DNA from: a bacterium
Lineage (GTDB): Bacteria; Vulcanimicrobiota; Vulcanimicrobiia; Eremiobacterales; Eremiobacteraceae
Assembly (NCBI GenBank): GCA_902812405.1
Contig: CADDZI010000022.1
Location: forward strand, 1-38,770
DNA length: 38,770 bases
Reading direction: 5' to 3'
In this document: positions 18,101-26,034 of the stretch, piece after piece
Layout of the letters: every line of letters begins with the position of its first letter
Position numbering within the stretch: position 1 is the stretch's first letter
Notes under the pieces: model-generated
What the model saw: the letters and a program-made list of their open reading frames with translations, nothing else
What the model was told of the DNA's origin: nothing
Database searches by the model: none
Program-made: the position numbers and the translations under genes

Positions 18101-18308
18101 CCGCATGACGCGGCCGGATATGAAGGTCGGCATCTGCGGTGAGCACGGCGGCGATCCCAAGTCGGTGCACTTCTGCCACAGCATCGGCCTGGACTACGTC
18201 TCGTGCTCGCCCTTCCGCGTGCCGATCGCGCGCTTGGCCGCCGCGCAGGTCGTCTTGCAGGAGCGCGACAAGGCGCGGCCGACCGCCGCTACGCCGGACC
18301 AAGACTAA
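15168..18308 (+). CDS. ppdK: Pyruvate, phosphate dikinase with a long lysine/alanine-rich N-terminal extension
   Basis: A 1046-residue enzyme that interconverts pyruvate + ATP + phosphate and PEP + AMP + PPi. The core begins at M156 (MTYAFEEGSAAMRDLLGGKGAGLAEM). The phospho-carrier histidine is H606 in GGATSHAAVVARG and the catalytic cysteine is C990 in GICGEHGGDP; subtracting 155 gives 451 and 835, close to the 455 and 831 of the classic bacterial enzyme. The first 155 residues are extra: residues 1-80 are Lys/Ala/Ser-rich (SKAAKLKAAAAKRSAKRQAQ) and 80-155 acidic/proline-rich, without a predicted fold or signal peptide. ATG 15168 or ATG 15174 are both possible (GTAGGG at 15162-15167 suits 15174); ATG 15633 lacks a ribosome site. 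No PPDK regulatory protein gene is seen nearby. Confidence 0.95.
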   Translation: MVMKATSRSAKVSKSGSGGSKAAKLKAAAAKRSAKRQAQAPEKLTAGSRRSTPAQTAVSPPPADAAKAAKPNGKRERVSHPVGEKAALTVSVTAAHEDGKAQAAVTEDSGLMGGVPVAKIPVMAEIEEKPMPPLPAPRKTGARKIEPPAKLHLGKMTYAFEEGSAAMRDLLGGKGAGLAEMTRIGLPVPPGFTITTEVCRRYLELGRQFPPGLEEEVHKRIAELERKTGKEFGGETNPLLVSVRSGARVSMPGMMDTVLNLGLNNRTCNALIVLTKNDKFAWDAYRRFVQMFATVVLGMRRDPFDEVVKRYVAKARVPSESDLTALAYRNMTSEFKALVRHHTKKDFPEDVFLQLRMAIEAVFNSWNSKRAIEYRRYEHIPDWWGTAVNVVTMVFGNMGEDSGTGVAFTRNPSTGEKVLYGEFLPNAQGEDVVSGSRTPLKISVLEKLQPKIYKQFLEIAAKLEKHYRDMQDIEFTVERGRLYVLQCRSGKRSAAAAVQIAADMVKEHLISREEALLRIDPASLQALLHAHIDEKAAAATPPLTKGLNAAPGAAAGIVVFDPDDAVEMRRQGKRVILVRPMTTPDDVHGMVAAEGILTSQGGATSHAAVVARGMGKPAVVGCESILIDLRARQFTVKGETVREGDAITIDGTTGNVYRGELPMQAAKLSPQFSQILKWADEFKRLGVYANADTPEDAAKARDFGAEGIGLCRTEHMFMQTERLPVVQEMILAETPDSRRKCLEQLLPMQREDFQNIFRVMKGLPVTIRLLDPPLHEFLPSLEDLLVEVTELRLTKSDPALLSQKERLLRRVRVLHESNPMLGLRVCRLGIVYPEIYQMQVRAIIEAAVEVKKEKLDVRPLIMIPGVGTVTEMKALRDLVCNEAERIIKLSGVKVPYHVGTMIELPRACLVAHRIADHAEFFSFGTNDLTQTVFGYSRDDAEGSFIPVYLDRKILREDPFQVIDQDGVGEMMKMALERGRMTRPDMKVGICGEHGGDPKSVHFCHSIGLDYVSCSPFRVPIARLAAAQVVLQERDKARPTAATPDQD

Positions 18309-18371
18309 ACAGGCTCGTGCCGGGCAAGGGGTGCAGGTGTACGCGGGCGGGCAACGCGTGATAGGTGTCGG

Positions 18372-19457
18372 GTGACGCCCGAACTGCACACCATCCGCGA
18401 GGAGTTGGAGGCCCGCGAGGCAGCCACCCTCTCGCCGTATGCGACCCTGGCCCGCGCGTCGCGCGGGCGCGAGACCCCCGAGCCCGAGGACCCCATCCGT
18501 ACCTGCTTCCAGCGCGACCGCGACCGCATCGTGCACAGCAAAGCCTTTCGGCGGCTCATGCACAAGACGCAGGTGTTCCTCTCACCCCTGGGCGACCACT
18601 ACCGGACGCGCTTAACGCACACGCTCGAGGTCATGCAGCTGTCGCGCTCGATTGCCCGTGGCTGCGCCCTCAACGAGGACCTGACGGAAGCCATTGCTCT
18701 GGGCCACGACCTGGGTCACTCGCCGTTTGGCCACGCCGGGGAGGCGGCACTCAGCGAGGTGCTGGACGAGTTCGAACCGGGCTCGCGCTTCATCCACTCC
18801 CAGCAAAGCCTGCGCGTCGTGATGTACCTCGAGCGGCGTGGCGACAAGGTCGGACTCAATCTGACGGCCGAGGTGCTGGACGGGATTGCCAAGCACAGCA
18901 AGCACGGCGGGAACCTCGCCGGCTACCACGACGTGCCCTCGACGCTGGAAGGGCAGATCGTCCGCTACTGCGACCGCCTGGCCTACATCAACCACGACAT
19001 CGACGATGCGCTGCGCGCCGGCGTGCTCGCGACGAGCGACTTGCCGCGCCAGGCGATTGGCCGGCTGGGCGAGCGAGGCAGCCAGCGCATCGAGACGGTC
19101 GTGCAGGACGTGATCCTGCAATTTCGCAGCCACCACGAGATTTGTCTCTCGCCGCCGGTCTTAGAGGCCGTCGAAACGCTCAAGGACTTCATGTTCGAAC
19201 GCGTCTACCTCAATCAGGCGGCGAAGACCGAGGAGCCCAAGGCGCAGAACGTCGTTAAGCAGCTCTTCCGGTACTACATGCGGCATCCGCAGGAGCTGCC
19301 GCCCGAATTCGGCCCGGAGGCCCTGCCGGGTGATAGCCTGCCGCGCCGCGTGTGCGACTACGTGGCCGGTTTCACCGACCGCTTCGCGGTGAAGAAATTC
19401 CGCGAGCTCTTCCTGGAGCCGCTGGAAATGACGATCCCGCGCGAATGGGACGTCTAG
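18372..19457 (+). CDS. dgt: Deoxyguanosinetriphosphate triphosphohydrolase-like protein
   Basis: A 361-residue HD-superfamily enzyme starting at GTG 18372. It hydrolyses dNTPs to nucleosides and tripolyphosphate, adjusting precursor pools. Metal ligands are visible: H83 (RLTHTLEV), H112-D113 (GHDLGH) and the later aspartate in YCDRLAYINHDIDDAL. The N-terminus has the family's LSPYATLARASRGR....E..IRTCFQRDRDRIVHSKAFRRL.HKTQV signature. The length matches the short dNTPase type common in Gram-positives, Thermus and alpha-proteobacteria, rather than the 505-residue E. coli enzyme. A dgt gene directly upstream of dnaG is a recurring arrangement, placing dNTP control beside primer synthesis. Confidence 0.94.
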   Translation: MTPELHTIREELEAREAATLSPYATLARASRGRETPEPEDPIRTCFQRDRDRIVHSKAFRRLMHKTQVFLSPLGDHYRTRLTHTLEVMQLSRSIARGCALNEDLTEAIALGHDLGHSPFGHAGEAALSEVLDEFEPGSRFIHSQQSLRVVMYLERRGDKVGLNLTAEVLDGIAKHSKHGGNLAGYHDVPSTLEGQIVRYCDRLAYINHDIDDALRAGVLATSDLPRQAIGRLGERGSQRIETVVQDVILQFRSHHEICLSPPVLEAVETLKDFMFERVYLNQAAKTEEPKAQNVVKQLFRYYMRHPQELPPEFGPEALPGDSLPRRVCDYVAGFTDRFAVKKFRELFLEPLEMTIPREWDV

Positions 19458-19496
19458 CCGGCGGACCCGCGGCGGCGGAGGGCGAAAGAATCGCGC

Positions 19497-21299
19497 ATGC
19501 CGGTTGCCGGAAGCCTCGTCGCCGAAATTACAGCCCGCGTCGACCTCTTGACCTACGTCAGCCAGTACGTCACGCTGCGGAAGCGCGGGCGCGAGTACGT
19601 CGGCTTGTGTCCATTCCACGCCGAAAAGACGCCGTCGTTCTCGCTCAACGCCGAAAAGCAGCTCTGGCACTGCTACGGATGCCAGGCCGGCGGCGACCTC
19701 ATCGGGTTCGTCAAGCGCTACGAGAACCTCGATTTTCCTCAAGCGCTGCGCTTGCTGGCGGCGCGGGCCGGCATCCCGTTGCACGAGACGCCGGATGCGG
19801 CCCGCAAGCGCAGCCTGCGCGAGGCAATCTACGAGGCCAACGCTGCGGCGCGCGCCTACTTCGCGGATGCTCTGCGCACGAGTCAGCGTGCCCGTGCCTA
19901 CCTGGCGCAGCGGGGTCTGGAGCCCGAGGTCTGCGAGCGGTTTGGCGTCGGCTATGCCCCGGATGAGTGGGAAGGGCTTAGCAAGGCGCTCGCGCGGGCT
20001 GGAATCGACCTCGGGGTGGCCGCGACGGCGGGCCTCGTGTCGGCGCGAACGGGAGAAGCGGGCTACGTCGATTTCTTCCGCGGGCGGCTCATGCTGCCGA
20101 TCTACAACCTGACGGGCGAGGTCATCGCATTTGGCGGCCGTTCCCTGGGCGACGAAGAGCCCAAGTACCTCAACACCCGCAACACGCCGGTCTACACCAA
20201 AGGGCACCACGTGTTCGGGCTGCACCTGGCGCGCCGCTCGGCCGCCGCGCACGAGGCGATCATCGTCGTCGAGGGATACCTGGACTGCCTGGCGCTCCAC
20301 CAAGCGGGGTTCACAAATGCGGTTGCCTCGCTGGGCACCGCCCTCAGCCTGCAGCAGGCCCGCGAACTGCATCGCGTAGCGGATAATCTCTACCTGTGCT
20401 TCGACGGAGATGCGGCAGGCCAGGCGGCAACCGTGCGCAGCATCGACATGCTGGTGGACGAGGGCTTGCACGTGCTGGTGGCGGCATTGCCGCCGGGACG
20501 CGACCCGGACGACGTCGTCCGCGAGGGGGGCAAAGCCGCCTTTGCCGCGCTGCTGGACTCGTCGCGGGACTGGACCGAATTTAAAATTGAGCAGGCATGC
20601 AGCCGCATTGCCGAACGTTTTACGAGCAAGAGCGAGGTTGCGCGGGAGGCTCTGGCGGTCATCGCGCGGGTGCGCGATCCGATCGAGAGGGATCTCTACA
20701 TCAAAGCAATGGCCAGACGGCTGGACGTCAGCGAAAGTGCCCTGCGCGCGGTGCGTCCTGCGGTTGCGCCGGCCGCCGCTGCCACGGCAGGCGGGGAAGA
20801 CTCGAAGTCGCGGCCGGACAGACGTTCCTCCGGGCCGAGGCCCGCACTGTCGGTCGAACGCGAGCTCGTGCAGGTGTTGATGGTGCGACCGCAACTGACG
20901 CAACGCGTCGCGGCGTGCGTCGGCTCCGAGGATTTCTCCGACCCTGAGATGCGTGAAGTCTATCGGGTGCTGGCCGCCAATGCCGACGCGCTGGCCCGGG
21001 GGGAAAGCCCGCTGGGGCTTTTTACCGACGAGGCTGTCCTGGCCGACCTGACCCACCTGGCGCTGGCTGCGCCGCCGCTGAGCCCGCCGGACGAGGAGGA
21101 GCGGCTGGCGCGCATCGTTGCGCGGTTTGAGCGCCGCCGATGGGAGCGCAGGCTTTACGAGCTGGATGCGGAAATGAATCAACTCCTGACCGCCGGGAAA
21201 TCCGTGCCAGAGCCGTTGCGCGATGAGTACAATTCCCTCGCGGCCACGCTGCGAGGCGCAGCTTCAGACAAGGCCGATCAGAAAGAGGGACCTCCGTAG
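19497..21299 (+). CDS. dnaG: DNA primase
   Basis: A 600-residue primase that makes RNA primers at the replication fork. The N-terminal zinc ribbon has C38, H41, C59 and C62 ([20 protein letters not shown]). The RNA polymerase core contains [30 protein letters not shown] and [19 protein letters not shown]. The TOPRIM metal site follows: [16 protein letters not shown] near residue 257 and [12 protein letters not shown] near 302. The last 150 residues form the helicase-binding domain ([26 protein letters not shown]). The stop TAG shares its G with the GTG start of rpoD (TAGTG), so primase and sigma factor are coupled, as in the classic macromolecular synthesis operon. Confidence 0.96.
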   Translation: MPVAGSLVAEITARVDLLTYVSQYVTLRKRGREYVGLCPFHAEKTPSFSLNAEKQLWHCYGCQAGGDLIGFVKRYENLDFPQALRLLAARAGIPLHETPDAARKRSLREAIYEANAAARAYFADALRTSQRARAYLAQRGLEPEVCERFGVGYAPDEWEGLSKALARAGIDLGVAATAGLVSARTGEAGYVDFFRGRLMLPIYNLTGEVIAFGGRSLGDEEPKYLNTRNTPVYTKGHHVFGLHLARRSAAAHEAIIVVEGYLDCLALHQAGFTNAVASLGTALSLQQARELHRVADNLYLCFDGDAAGQAATVRSIDMLVDEGLHVLVAALPPGRDPDDVVREGGKAAFAALLDSSRDWTEFKIEQACSRIAERFTSKSEVAREALAVIARVRDPIERDLYIKAMARRLDVSESALRAVRPAVAPAAAATAGGEDSKSRPDRRSSGPRPALSVERELVQVLMVRPQLTQRVAACVGSEDFSDPEMREVYRVLAANADALARGESPLGLFTDEAVLADLTHLALAAPPLSPPDEEERLARIVARFERRRWERRLYELDAEMNQLLTAGKSVPEPLRDEYNSLAATLRGAASDKADQKEGPP

Positions 21300-22540
21300 T
21301 GCCAGCGCGCAAGACGTCACGACAACGCAAGTCCACGCCCCCGCCGGCTGCCAGCGAAAACGGCCAGCCGGCTGGCGGTGTGCTGCCCGCGCGCGAGGCT
21401 GCCGTCAGGGCTCTCATCCAAAAGGGCAAGCAGCGCGGTTCGCTCAGCTATGATGAGATTGCGGCCGTCTCGGCGGCCTACGACGAAGACGACCCCGAGC
21501 GCGGCAACGACCTGGTCGAGGAGATCATGGCGCAAGGCATCGAGATCACCGAGATGCCCGACGCCGCCGAGCCGGAGCCGGACAAAGAAGCCGCCGAGGG
21601 TCCGGAGGAAAACCCCGAGGATCTGGCACTCGTGCCCGGGGTTGCCCTCGACGATCCGGTCCGCATGTACCTCAAGGAGATTGGCCGCGTGCCGCTCTTG
21701 GGCATGGCACAGGAGCAGGAGCTGGCCAAGAAGATCGAGCGTGCGGCGCTGGAGAAAGAGCGTGCCCGGCTACGGGGCGTGCCCCCCAATCCGGCTATCA
21801 TCGAGGAAGGCGAGGCCGCCAAGCGCGATCTGACCGAGGCAAACCTGCGCCTGGTCGTCAGCATTGCGCGCAAGTACGTCGGCCGCGGCATGCAGTTTTT
21901 GGACCTCATCCAAGAAGGCAACCTGGGGCTCATCCGGGCCGTCGAGAAGTTCGAGTACCGCAAAGGCTACAAGTTCTCGACGTACGCGACGTGGTGGATT
22001 CGGCAGGCCATCACCCGTGCGCTCGCCGATCAGGCACGCACGATTCGCATTCCGGTGCACATGGTCGAGACGATCAATCGCCTGGTAAAGGTGTCGCGGC
22101 AGCTGCTCCAGCAATTGGGGCGCGATCCGTCGGTGGAAGAGATTGCCAAAGAGATGGACCTCTCACCGGACAAGGTGCGCGAGGTCATGAAGATCGCGCA
22201 GGAACCGATCTCGCTGGAGACGCCGATCGGCGAGGAAGGCGACAGCCACCTGCGGGACTTCATCGAGGACCCGGATGCCGTGGCGCCGGCCGAAGCCGCT
22301 TCGGTGACGATGCTGCGGCAAAAAATGGCCGACGTCCTTAAGAACCTCACCGAACGTGAGCGCAAGGTTCTCGTGCTGCGCTTCGGCCTGGAAGACGGGC
22401 ACCAGCGTACGCTGGAAGAAGTCGGGCAGGAGTTTGGCGTCACGCGCGAGCGCATCCGGCAAATTGAAGCCAAGGCGCTGCGCAAGCTACGTCATCCCAG
22501 CCGCGGGAAAGCGCTCAAGGACTACTGGACGGCGGACTAG
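21299..22540 (+). CDS. rpoD: Primary RNA polymerase sigma factor (sigma-70/SigA)
   Basis: A 413-residue sigma factor from GTG 21299, overlapping the dnaG stop, with AGAGGGA 8 bases upstream. Region 1.1 is a short acidic domain (residues about 32-90). Region 1.2 is [17 protein letters not shown]. Region 2 has the [27 protein letters not shown] core and the -10 melting helix [19 protein letters not shown]. Region 3 holds [14 protein letters not shown] and region 4 the [28 protein letters not shown] helix-turn-helix that reads the -35 box. The length and the complete region 1 mark it as the housekeeping factor, comparable with SigA of Bacillus. It ends the coupled gene string; REP-like palindromes follow immediately. 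Confidence 0.97.
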   Translation: MPARKTSRQRKSTPPPAASENGQPAGGVLPAREAAVRALIQKGKQRGSLSYDEIAAVSAAYDEDDPERGNDLVEEIMAQGIEITEMPDAAEPEPDKEAAEGPEENPEDLALVPGVALDDPVRMYLKEIGRVPLLGMAQEQELAKKIERAALEKERARLRGVPPNPAIIEEGEAAKRDLTEANLRLVVSIARKYVGRGMQFLDLIQEGNLGLIRAVEKFEYRKGYKFSTYATWWIRQAITRALADQARTIRIPVHMVETINRLVKVSRQLLQQLGRDPSVEEIAKEMDLSPDKVREVMKIAQEPISLETPIGEEGDSHLRDFIEDPDAVAPAEAASVTMLRQKMADVLKNLTERERKVLVLRFGLEDGHQRTLEEVGQEFGVTRERIRQIEAKALRKLRHPSRGKALKDYWTAD

Positions 22541-22587
22541 CCTGCCGCCCTGCGCGCGCGTACCGCGATCCCCTCGTGGCGTGCCCC

Positions 22588-22625
22588 GTAGCGGCCGCGC
22601 TTGCGCGGCCGACAGAACCTGGCGC
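22588..22625 (+). repeat. REP-like palindromic repeat, copy 1 (forward)
   Basis: Begins GTAGCGGCCGCGCTTGCGCG and continues to GGCGC. It contains the stem CGGCCGCGC/GCGCGGCCG with a TT loop at 22592-22611. All 38 bases are identical to copy 2 at 22693-22730. It lies in the otherwise gene-free 380 bases after rpoD. Confidence 0.8.
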
Positions 22626-22692
22626 CTTGGGAAATCGCACGCCTGTGCTTTCGCGTCGGCGCGCCCGCTCACGTTGTGTCTTCCTTGGAAAC

Positions 22693-22730
22693 GTAGCGGC
22701 CGCGCTTGCGCGGCCGACAGAACCTGGCGC
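22693..22730 (+). repeat. REP-like palindromic repeat, copy 2 (forward)
   Basis: Identical over 38 bases to copy 1, starting 105 bases after it. Flanks differ on both sides, so the unit rather than a larger duplication was copied. It faces copy 3 to make an inverted pair. Confidence 0.8.
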
Positions 22731-22743
22731 ATTCGTATCAAGG

Positions 22744-22755
22744 GGAAACGTTTCC
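22744..22755 (+). repeat. 12-bp perfect palindrome between two REP-like copies
   Basis: GGAAACGTTTCC is a perfect palindrome in the short spacer between copies 2 and 3. It may be the centre of a REPIN-like unit. Confidence 0.4.
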
Positions 22756-22756
22756 G

Positions 22757-22789
22757 TCGGTCGCGCAAGCGCGACCGCGACCGCTACGG
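22757..22789 (-). repeat. REP-like palindromic repeat, copy 3 (inverted)
   Basis: Read on the minus strand it starts CCGTAGCGGTCGCGGTCGCG, then CTTGCGCGACCGA. It is the same core as copies 1 and 2 with C-to-T/G-to-A compensating changes in the stem and a 6-base GGTCGC duplication. It is in opposite orientation to copy 2. Confidence 0.7.
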
Positions 22790-22919
22790 GTGTTCGGCGG
22801 CTCCTGAGGAGTGGCAAGCCGAAATCATCTCTAGGCCGCGCAAAAGGTGGCCGCGAGAGAAATTTCTGCGCCGGGGACGGTGCAGGCACCGGATGCCGTC
22901 ATGCCGTAGCAGGGGTGCA

Positions 22920-24410
22920 ATGAAACGTACCGCGTGGGGTGTACTTCTGACAGCCCTGCTGGCAAGCGTTGGTATGACGTCCGGCCGAAACGCCTTTGGC
23001 GCAGAGCCCACTCCGCTCGCGCCGCCGACGCCCAGCCTGCCGGCCACCTCCGATGCCGGTCGCATCGGACTCATCGAACGCAATCGCAAGAGCGACCCGT
23101 CCGTGTTGCTGCCCTATCTAAGGAATACCGATCCCGCCATCGCGGCCCGCGCAGCGCTGGCATTGGGCCGGTTGGGGAACCCGGCCGGCGAACCGGCGTT
23201 GTCACACGTGCTGGAAGATAGAGGCCGCGCGGTGCAGGTCCGGGCTATGGCCGCCTTCGGGCTGGGGCTGCTGGGATCCCAAAACTCGGTCGGCGTGCTC
23301 AGCGTTGCGCTGCGCGATCCCAATGCCGCCGTCGCCGGCGCGGCGGCCGACGCATTGGGACGGATTGGGGGGTCGGCGGCCATCGACGCACTCATCCCGA
23401 TGCTTGTGGCACCCGATGAAATTGTGCGGAGCCAATCCGCCGTGGCGCTCGGAGAAGCCGCATTGCCCGGCGCGCCAGCAATCGGTTTCGCGCAGCGCAA
23501 GAACGCGGCCGGGGCGCTGGCAGTTGCCATCCAGCGTGAGACGGATCCCGAAGTACGATGGCGAGAAGCCTGGGCTCTGGGCCGCGCCTACTACCAGATG
23601 CAGGCTCCGGTTTTACGGCGTCTGCTGGGCGACGGGCAGGAGTTGGTACGGCTGTACGCGGTGGAGGGTCTGGGCCGACTGCACGACCGCACGTACGATC
23701 TGCCCGTCCGCTTGCTGGCTCACGATGCGTCGTGGCGCGTCCGTGTCGAAGTGCGCAACGCGCTGCAACGGATGCGCGACCGAACCGCAGTCTCCGTCAC
23801 GCCCCCGCCCGTGCCCGACCAGGACCTTGCCACCCCGGCGCCGCTACCTTCAAGCGCCCCTTTCGGACCGCATCCCCAAGTCGCATTCGTCACCACCAAG
23901 GGAGTCATCGTCGTTGAGCTCTTTCCCGACGCCGCACCGTACAGCGTCGACAACTTCCTGTCGCTGGTCGATCGCGGTTTCTACAATAATCTGAGTTTCT
24001 TCCGCGTTATTGAGGATTTTGTCATCCAGGGCGGCGATCCGCAGAACACCGGCAGCGGCGGCCCCGGCTACACCGTCCCGAGCGAACGCAATCCCATCCA
24101 GCAACTGACCGGCATCATCTCCTACGGCCTTGACTACGACACCGCGACCAACCAGCCGATTCTCGACAGCGCGGGCAGCCAGTACTACATCACCCAATCC
24201 CCGCAGTTGCACCTGGACCGTGCGTTCACCGTTTTCGGCCGGGTCGTTAAAGGCATGGCGGTCGTTGATGCCATCGCGCCGCATGCGGTGGGCGACACCG
24301 CCCCGGCGGACGTCGCTCGGCGCGTCTACCGCTGCCGTCCGGTGACAGACCAGACGCCACATGTCGAAGAGCTTTTGCGGACAGCGGAGGTGGGCTACGA
24401 CGCCCACTGA
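22920..24410 (+). CDS. Secreted HEAT-repeat protein fused to a cyclophilin-type peptidyl-prolyl isomerase
   Basis: A 496-residue protein from ATG 22920 (AGGGG just upstream). Residues 1-28 form a signal peptide. Residues about 45-290 hold HEAT/PBS-like helical repeats, each with an RAALALGRLG or AGAAADALGRIG-type core. A proline-rich linker (290-318) leads to a cyclophilin domain at about 320-470 (VAFVTTKGVIVVELFPDAAPYSVDNFLSL, FFRVIEDFVIQGGDP, GSQYYITQSPQLHLDRAFTVFGRVVKGM.VVD). The catalytic Arg of the FxRV motif is kept (R362), while the usual FHRV is FFRV. Cyclophilins catalyse cis-trans proline isomerisation and assist folding; export suggests an envelope chaperone, with the HEAT part as client-binding scaffold (inference). 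It is probably monocistronic. Confidence 0.88.
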   Translation: MKRTAWGVLLTALLASVGMTSGRNAFGAEPTPLAPPTPSLPATSDAGRIGLIERNRKSDPSVLLPYLRNTDPAIAARAALALGRLGNPAGEPALSHVLEDRGRAVQVRAMAAFGLGLLGSQNSVGVLSVALRDPNAAVAGAAADALGRIGGSAAIDALIPMLVAPDEIVRSQSAVALGEAALPGAPAIGFAQRKNAAGALAVAIQRETDPEVRWREAWALGRAYYQMQAPVLRRLLGDGQELVRLYAVEGLGRLHDRTYDLPVRLLAHDASWRVRVEVRNALQRMRDRTAVSVTPPPVPDQDLATPAPLPSSAPFGPHPQVAFVTTKGVIVVELFPDAAPYSVDNFLSLVDRGFYNNLSFFRVIEDFVIQGGDPQNTGSGGPGYTVPSERNPIQQLTGIISYGLDYDTATNQPILDSAGSQYYITQSPQLHLDRAFTVFGRVVKGMAVVDAIAPHAVGDTAPADVARRVYRCRPVTDQTPHVEELLRTAEVGYDAH

Positions 24411-24420
24411 CCGCCGTCCG

Positions 24421-24440
24421 AGGCCGGCCGCATCCGGCCT
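24421..24440 (+). terminator. Hairpin after the HEAT-cyclophilin gene
   Basis: AGGCCGG and CCGGCCT form a 7-pair stem around CCGCAT, 10 bases after the stop. No T-run follows, so a terminator role is only possible. Confidence 0.3.
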
Positions 24441-24520
24441 GAAGGCCGCGGGGCCACAGCCTGCGAAACCGCCGCCCATGTGGCCTCCCCACGGGCTTGC
24501 TTGGTTGCACGGATCCGTGC

Positions 24521-25150
24521 ATGGCTAATCGCAAACAGCACATCATTACGCTGGCCGCCGAGGTCGTCTACCGTCAGGGTTTCAAAGGCACCAGCGTCGA
24601 GAACGTGCTGGACATTGCGGGTGTCGGGAAAGGGAACTTCTACCACTATTTTCGCAGCAAGGATGACCTCGGCGTCGCCATCATCGGCGAGCTGGAGCGC
24701 TGGTTTGAGAGTCCGGTGGCTGAGGATATTTTCTCGGTCACGAAGTCGCCGGCCCAGCGCTTGCACGATTTCTTGGCGTACCTTGAAGAGCAACGGCGGC
24801 GCAACAATCACGGCGATCCCCTCGCCAACCTTTTGGCCGAGCTGGGCAACGTCGAGCCGTTCGTCAAACCGTTGCAGGCGGCGCTCAACGCCCTCATCGA
24901 ACGCCTCGAATCCATCATCTCCGAGTATGCCCTCGAACGCGGAGCGACGGTCAATGCACGCGCGCTTGCGCGCGGCATCGCGGCGCAGATCCACGGTCTC
25001 AGCGGTTTCTTTAAAGTCGACCGCGACGAGGCGGCCTTTCACGACGGTTTGCAACGCATCGAAACTCAGCTTCAGTTGCTCGTGGCTGCGCCGGAAGTGC
25101 CCGCGCCCGCTCCGCGGATGCCTTCGGTTCCTCCCAGTCATTTGGCCTAA
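24521..25150 (+). CDS. TetR/AcrR family transcriptional regulator
   Basis: A 209-residue regulator from ATG 24521. The N-terminal helix-turn-helix is complete: IITLAAEVVYRQGFKGTSVENVLDIAGVGKGNFYHYFRSKDDLGVAII (residues about 8-55). The C-terminal ligand domain is helical, with a conserved-looking GDPLANLLAELGNVEPFVKPL segment and a closing DGLQRIETQLQLL helix, as in the YcdC/TetR_C_33 type. These proteins repress nearby genes until a small ligand binds. The target is unknown: modA starts 146 bases downstream in the same direction, but molybdate systems are usually under ModE, so control of modABC is only a possibility. There is no clear Shine-Dalgarno sequence. Confidence 0.9.
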   Translation: MANRKQHIITLAAEVVYRQGFKGTSVENVLDIAGVGKGNFYHYFRSKDDLGVAIIGELERWFESPVAEDIFSVTKSPAQRLHDFLAYLEEQRRRNNHGDPLANLLAELGNVEPFVKPLQAALNALIERLESIISEYALERGATVNARALARGIAAQIHGLSGFFKVDRDEAAFHDGLQRIETQLQLLVAAPEVPAPAPRMPSVPPSHLA

Positions 25151-25243
25151 CCCAAACCCGGTTTTCGTCTTGCCCGTTCGTCCGGTCCGTCCTGGGTGCA
25201 GGCCGCCCCAAACGCAGCCGGTCACCTGAGATTGTGCGGTCCT

Positions 25244-25258
25244 TGTGCGCGGCGCACA
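25244..25258 (+). promoter_or_regulatory. Inverted repeat upstream of modA, possible operator
   Basis: TGTGCGC and GCGCACA flank a single G in the 146-base gap between the TetR gene and modA. The compact 15-bp dyad has the size of a TetR-type operator; no promoter could be assigned with confidence. Confidence 0.3.
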
Positions 25259-25295
25259 GCGGTTTGGCGGTCCGGGCGGCGTAACGGGATAGCCT

Positions 25296-26024
25296 ATGCT
25301 CTGCCTGCTCGCAGCGGCCCAGGCTGTGCTCATCGTGTTTGCCGCCGCATCCCTGCACGCGGCGCTGCCGGCCGTCGCCGCATCCTTCCAAGCTGCGCAC
25401 CCCGGCGTCAGCGTCCGTTTCAGTTTCAACGGCAGCCAGATCTTGGAGGCACAGATTGCCAACGGTGCGCCGGCCGACGTCTTCGTGAGCGCCGATAAAC
25501 GCTGGATGGACGCCGCCGTGCGCGCCGGTCTTGTCGTGCATCCGGCCGTCTTCGCCAGCAACCACCTGGTCGTGATAACGCCGCCGCACTCCCTGGTCGC
25601 TCGGCTTGCGGATCTTGCCCAGCCGCGCGTGAGGCTTGTCATCTGTGCGGAAGCCGTTCCATGCGGACTCTACACGCGGCGTCTGCTGACGGGTTTGGAG
25701 CGCAGCCGCGGCTTTGCGCCGGGGTTTGCACACGCCGTCCTCACCAACGTCGTCTCCCAAGAATTGGATGTCGAATCGGTGGTCAGCAAGGTGGTTTTGG
25801 GCGAGGCCGATGCGGGCATCGTCTATCAAACCGACGCGCGCCATCAGCCCGGACTGCGGGTGATCCCGGTGCCGGCAATCCCGGGCACCCCGATTGCCTA
25901 CTACATTGCTCCGGTGCGCGGAAGGCCCCAAGCCGCTTTGGCGGCATCCTTCGCCGCCTTTGTGCGCTCGGCGCCCGGCCAGGCTATCCTTGCACGCTAC
26001 GGCTTTACCACCGCACCCCGCTAG
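25296..26024 (+). CDS. modA: Molybdate ABC transporter, substrate-binding protein
   Basis: A 242-residue ModA. Family signatures are VLIVFAAASLHAALPAVAASF, the oxyanion-binding FNGSQILEAQIANGAPADVFVSAD segment, CAEAVPCGLYTRRLL, the VSQELDVESVVSKVVLGEADAGIVYQTDA region and a C-terminal RYGFTTAPR helix end. ModA captures molybdate (or tungstate) in the periplasm for ModBC. The N-terminus is odd: the mature fold normally starts at the LIVFAAASL strand, which here begins only about 11 residues after the start, and TAG lies two codons upstream in frame, so no normal signal peptide can be encoded. Either the start has been damaged by a frameshift or export is unusual. The gene is followed 10 bases later by modB. 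Confidence 0.9.
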   Translation: MLCLLAAAQAVLIVFAAASLHAALPAVAASFQAAHPGVSVRFSFNGSQILEAQIANGAPADVFVSADKRWMDAAVRAGLVVHPAVFASNHLVVITPPHSLVARLADLAQPRVRLVICAEAVPCGLYTRRLLTGLERSRGFAPGFAHAVLTNVVSQELDVESVVSKVVLGEADAGIVYQTDARHQPGLRVIPVPAIPGTPIAYYIAPVRGRPQAALAASFAAFVRSAPGQAILARYGFTTAPR

Positions 26025-26034
26025 CCCGGGCGCC

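Larger units (their letters stand above)
22541..22919. other. Intergenic region after rpoD with REP-like cluster
   Basis: About 380 bases without a supported gene. It contains three REP-like copies and a 12-bp palindrome; the frames running through it are products of the repeats. Confidence 0.6.

Noticed and set aside
16404-18563. 719-codon minus-strand frame opposite ppdK
   Set aside because: It is an antisense shadow: the + strand frame encodes a complete PPDK with its catalytic residues, and the minus product is low-complexity His/Arg/Asp/Leu sequence typical of GC-rich antisense frames.
19161-21182. 673-codon minus-strand frame opposite dgt and dnaG
   Set aside because: It spans two well-supported + strand genes and has no recognisable domain.
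22588-22789. CRISPR array
   Set aside because: Repeats are palindromic, differ in orientation and spacing, and lack regular unique spacers or cas genes.
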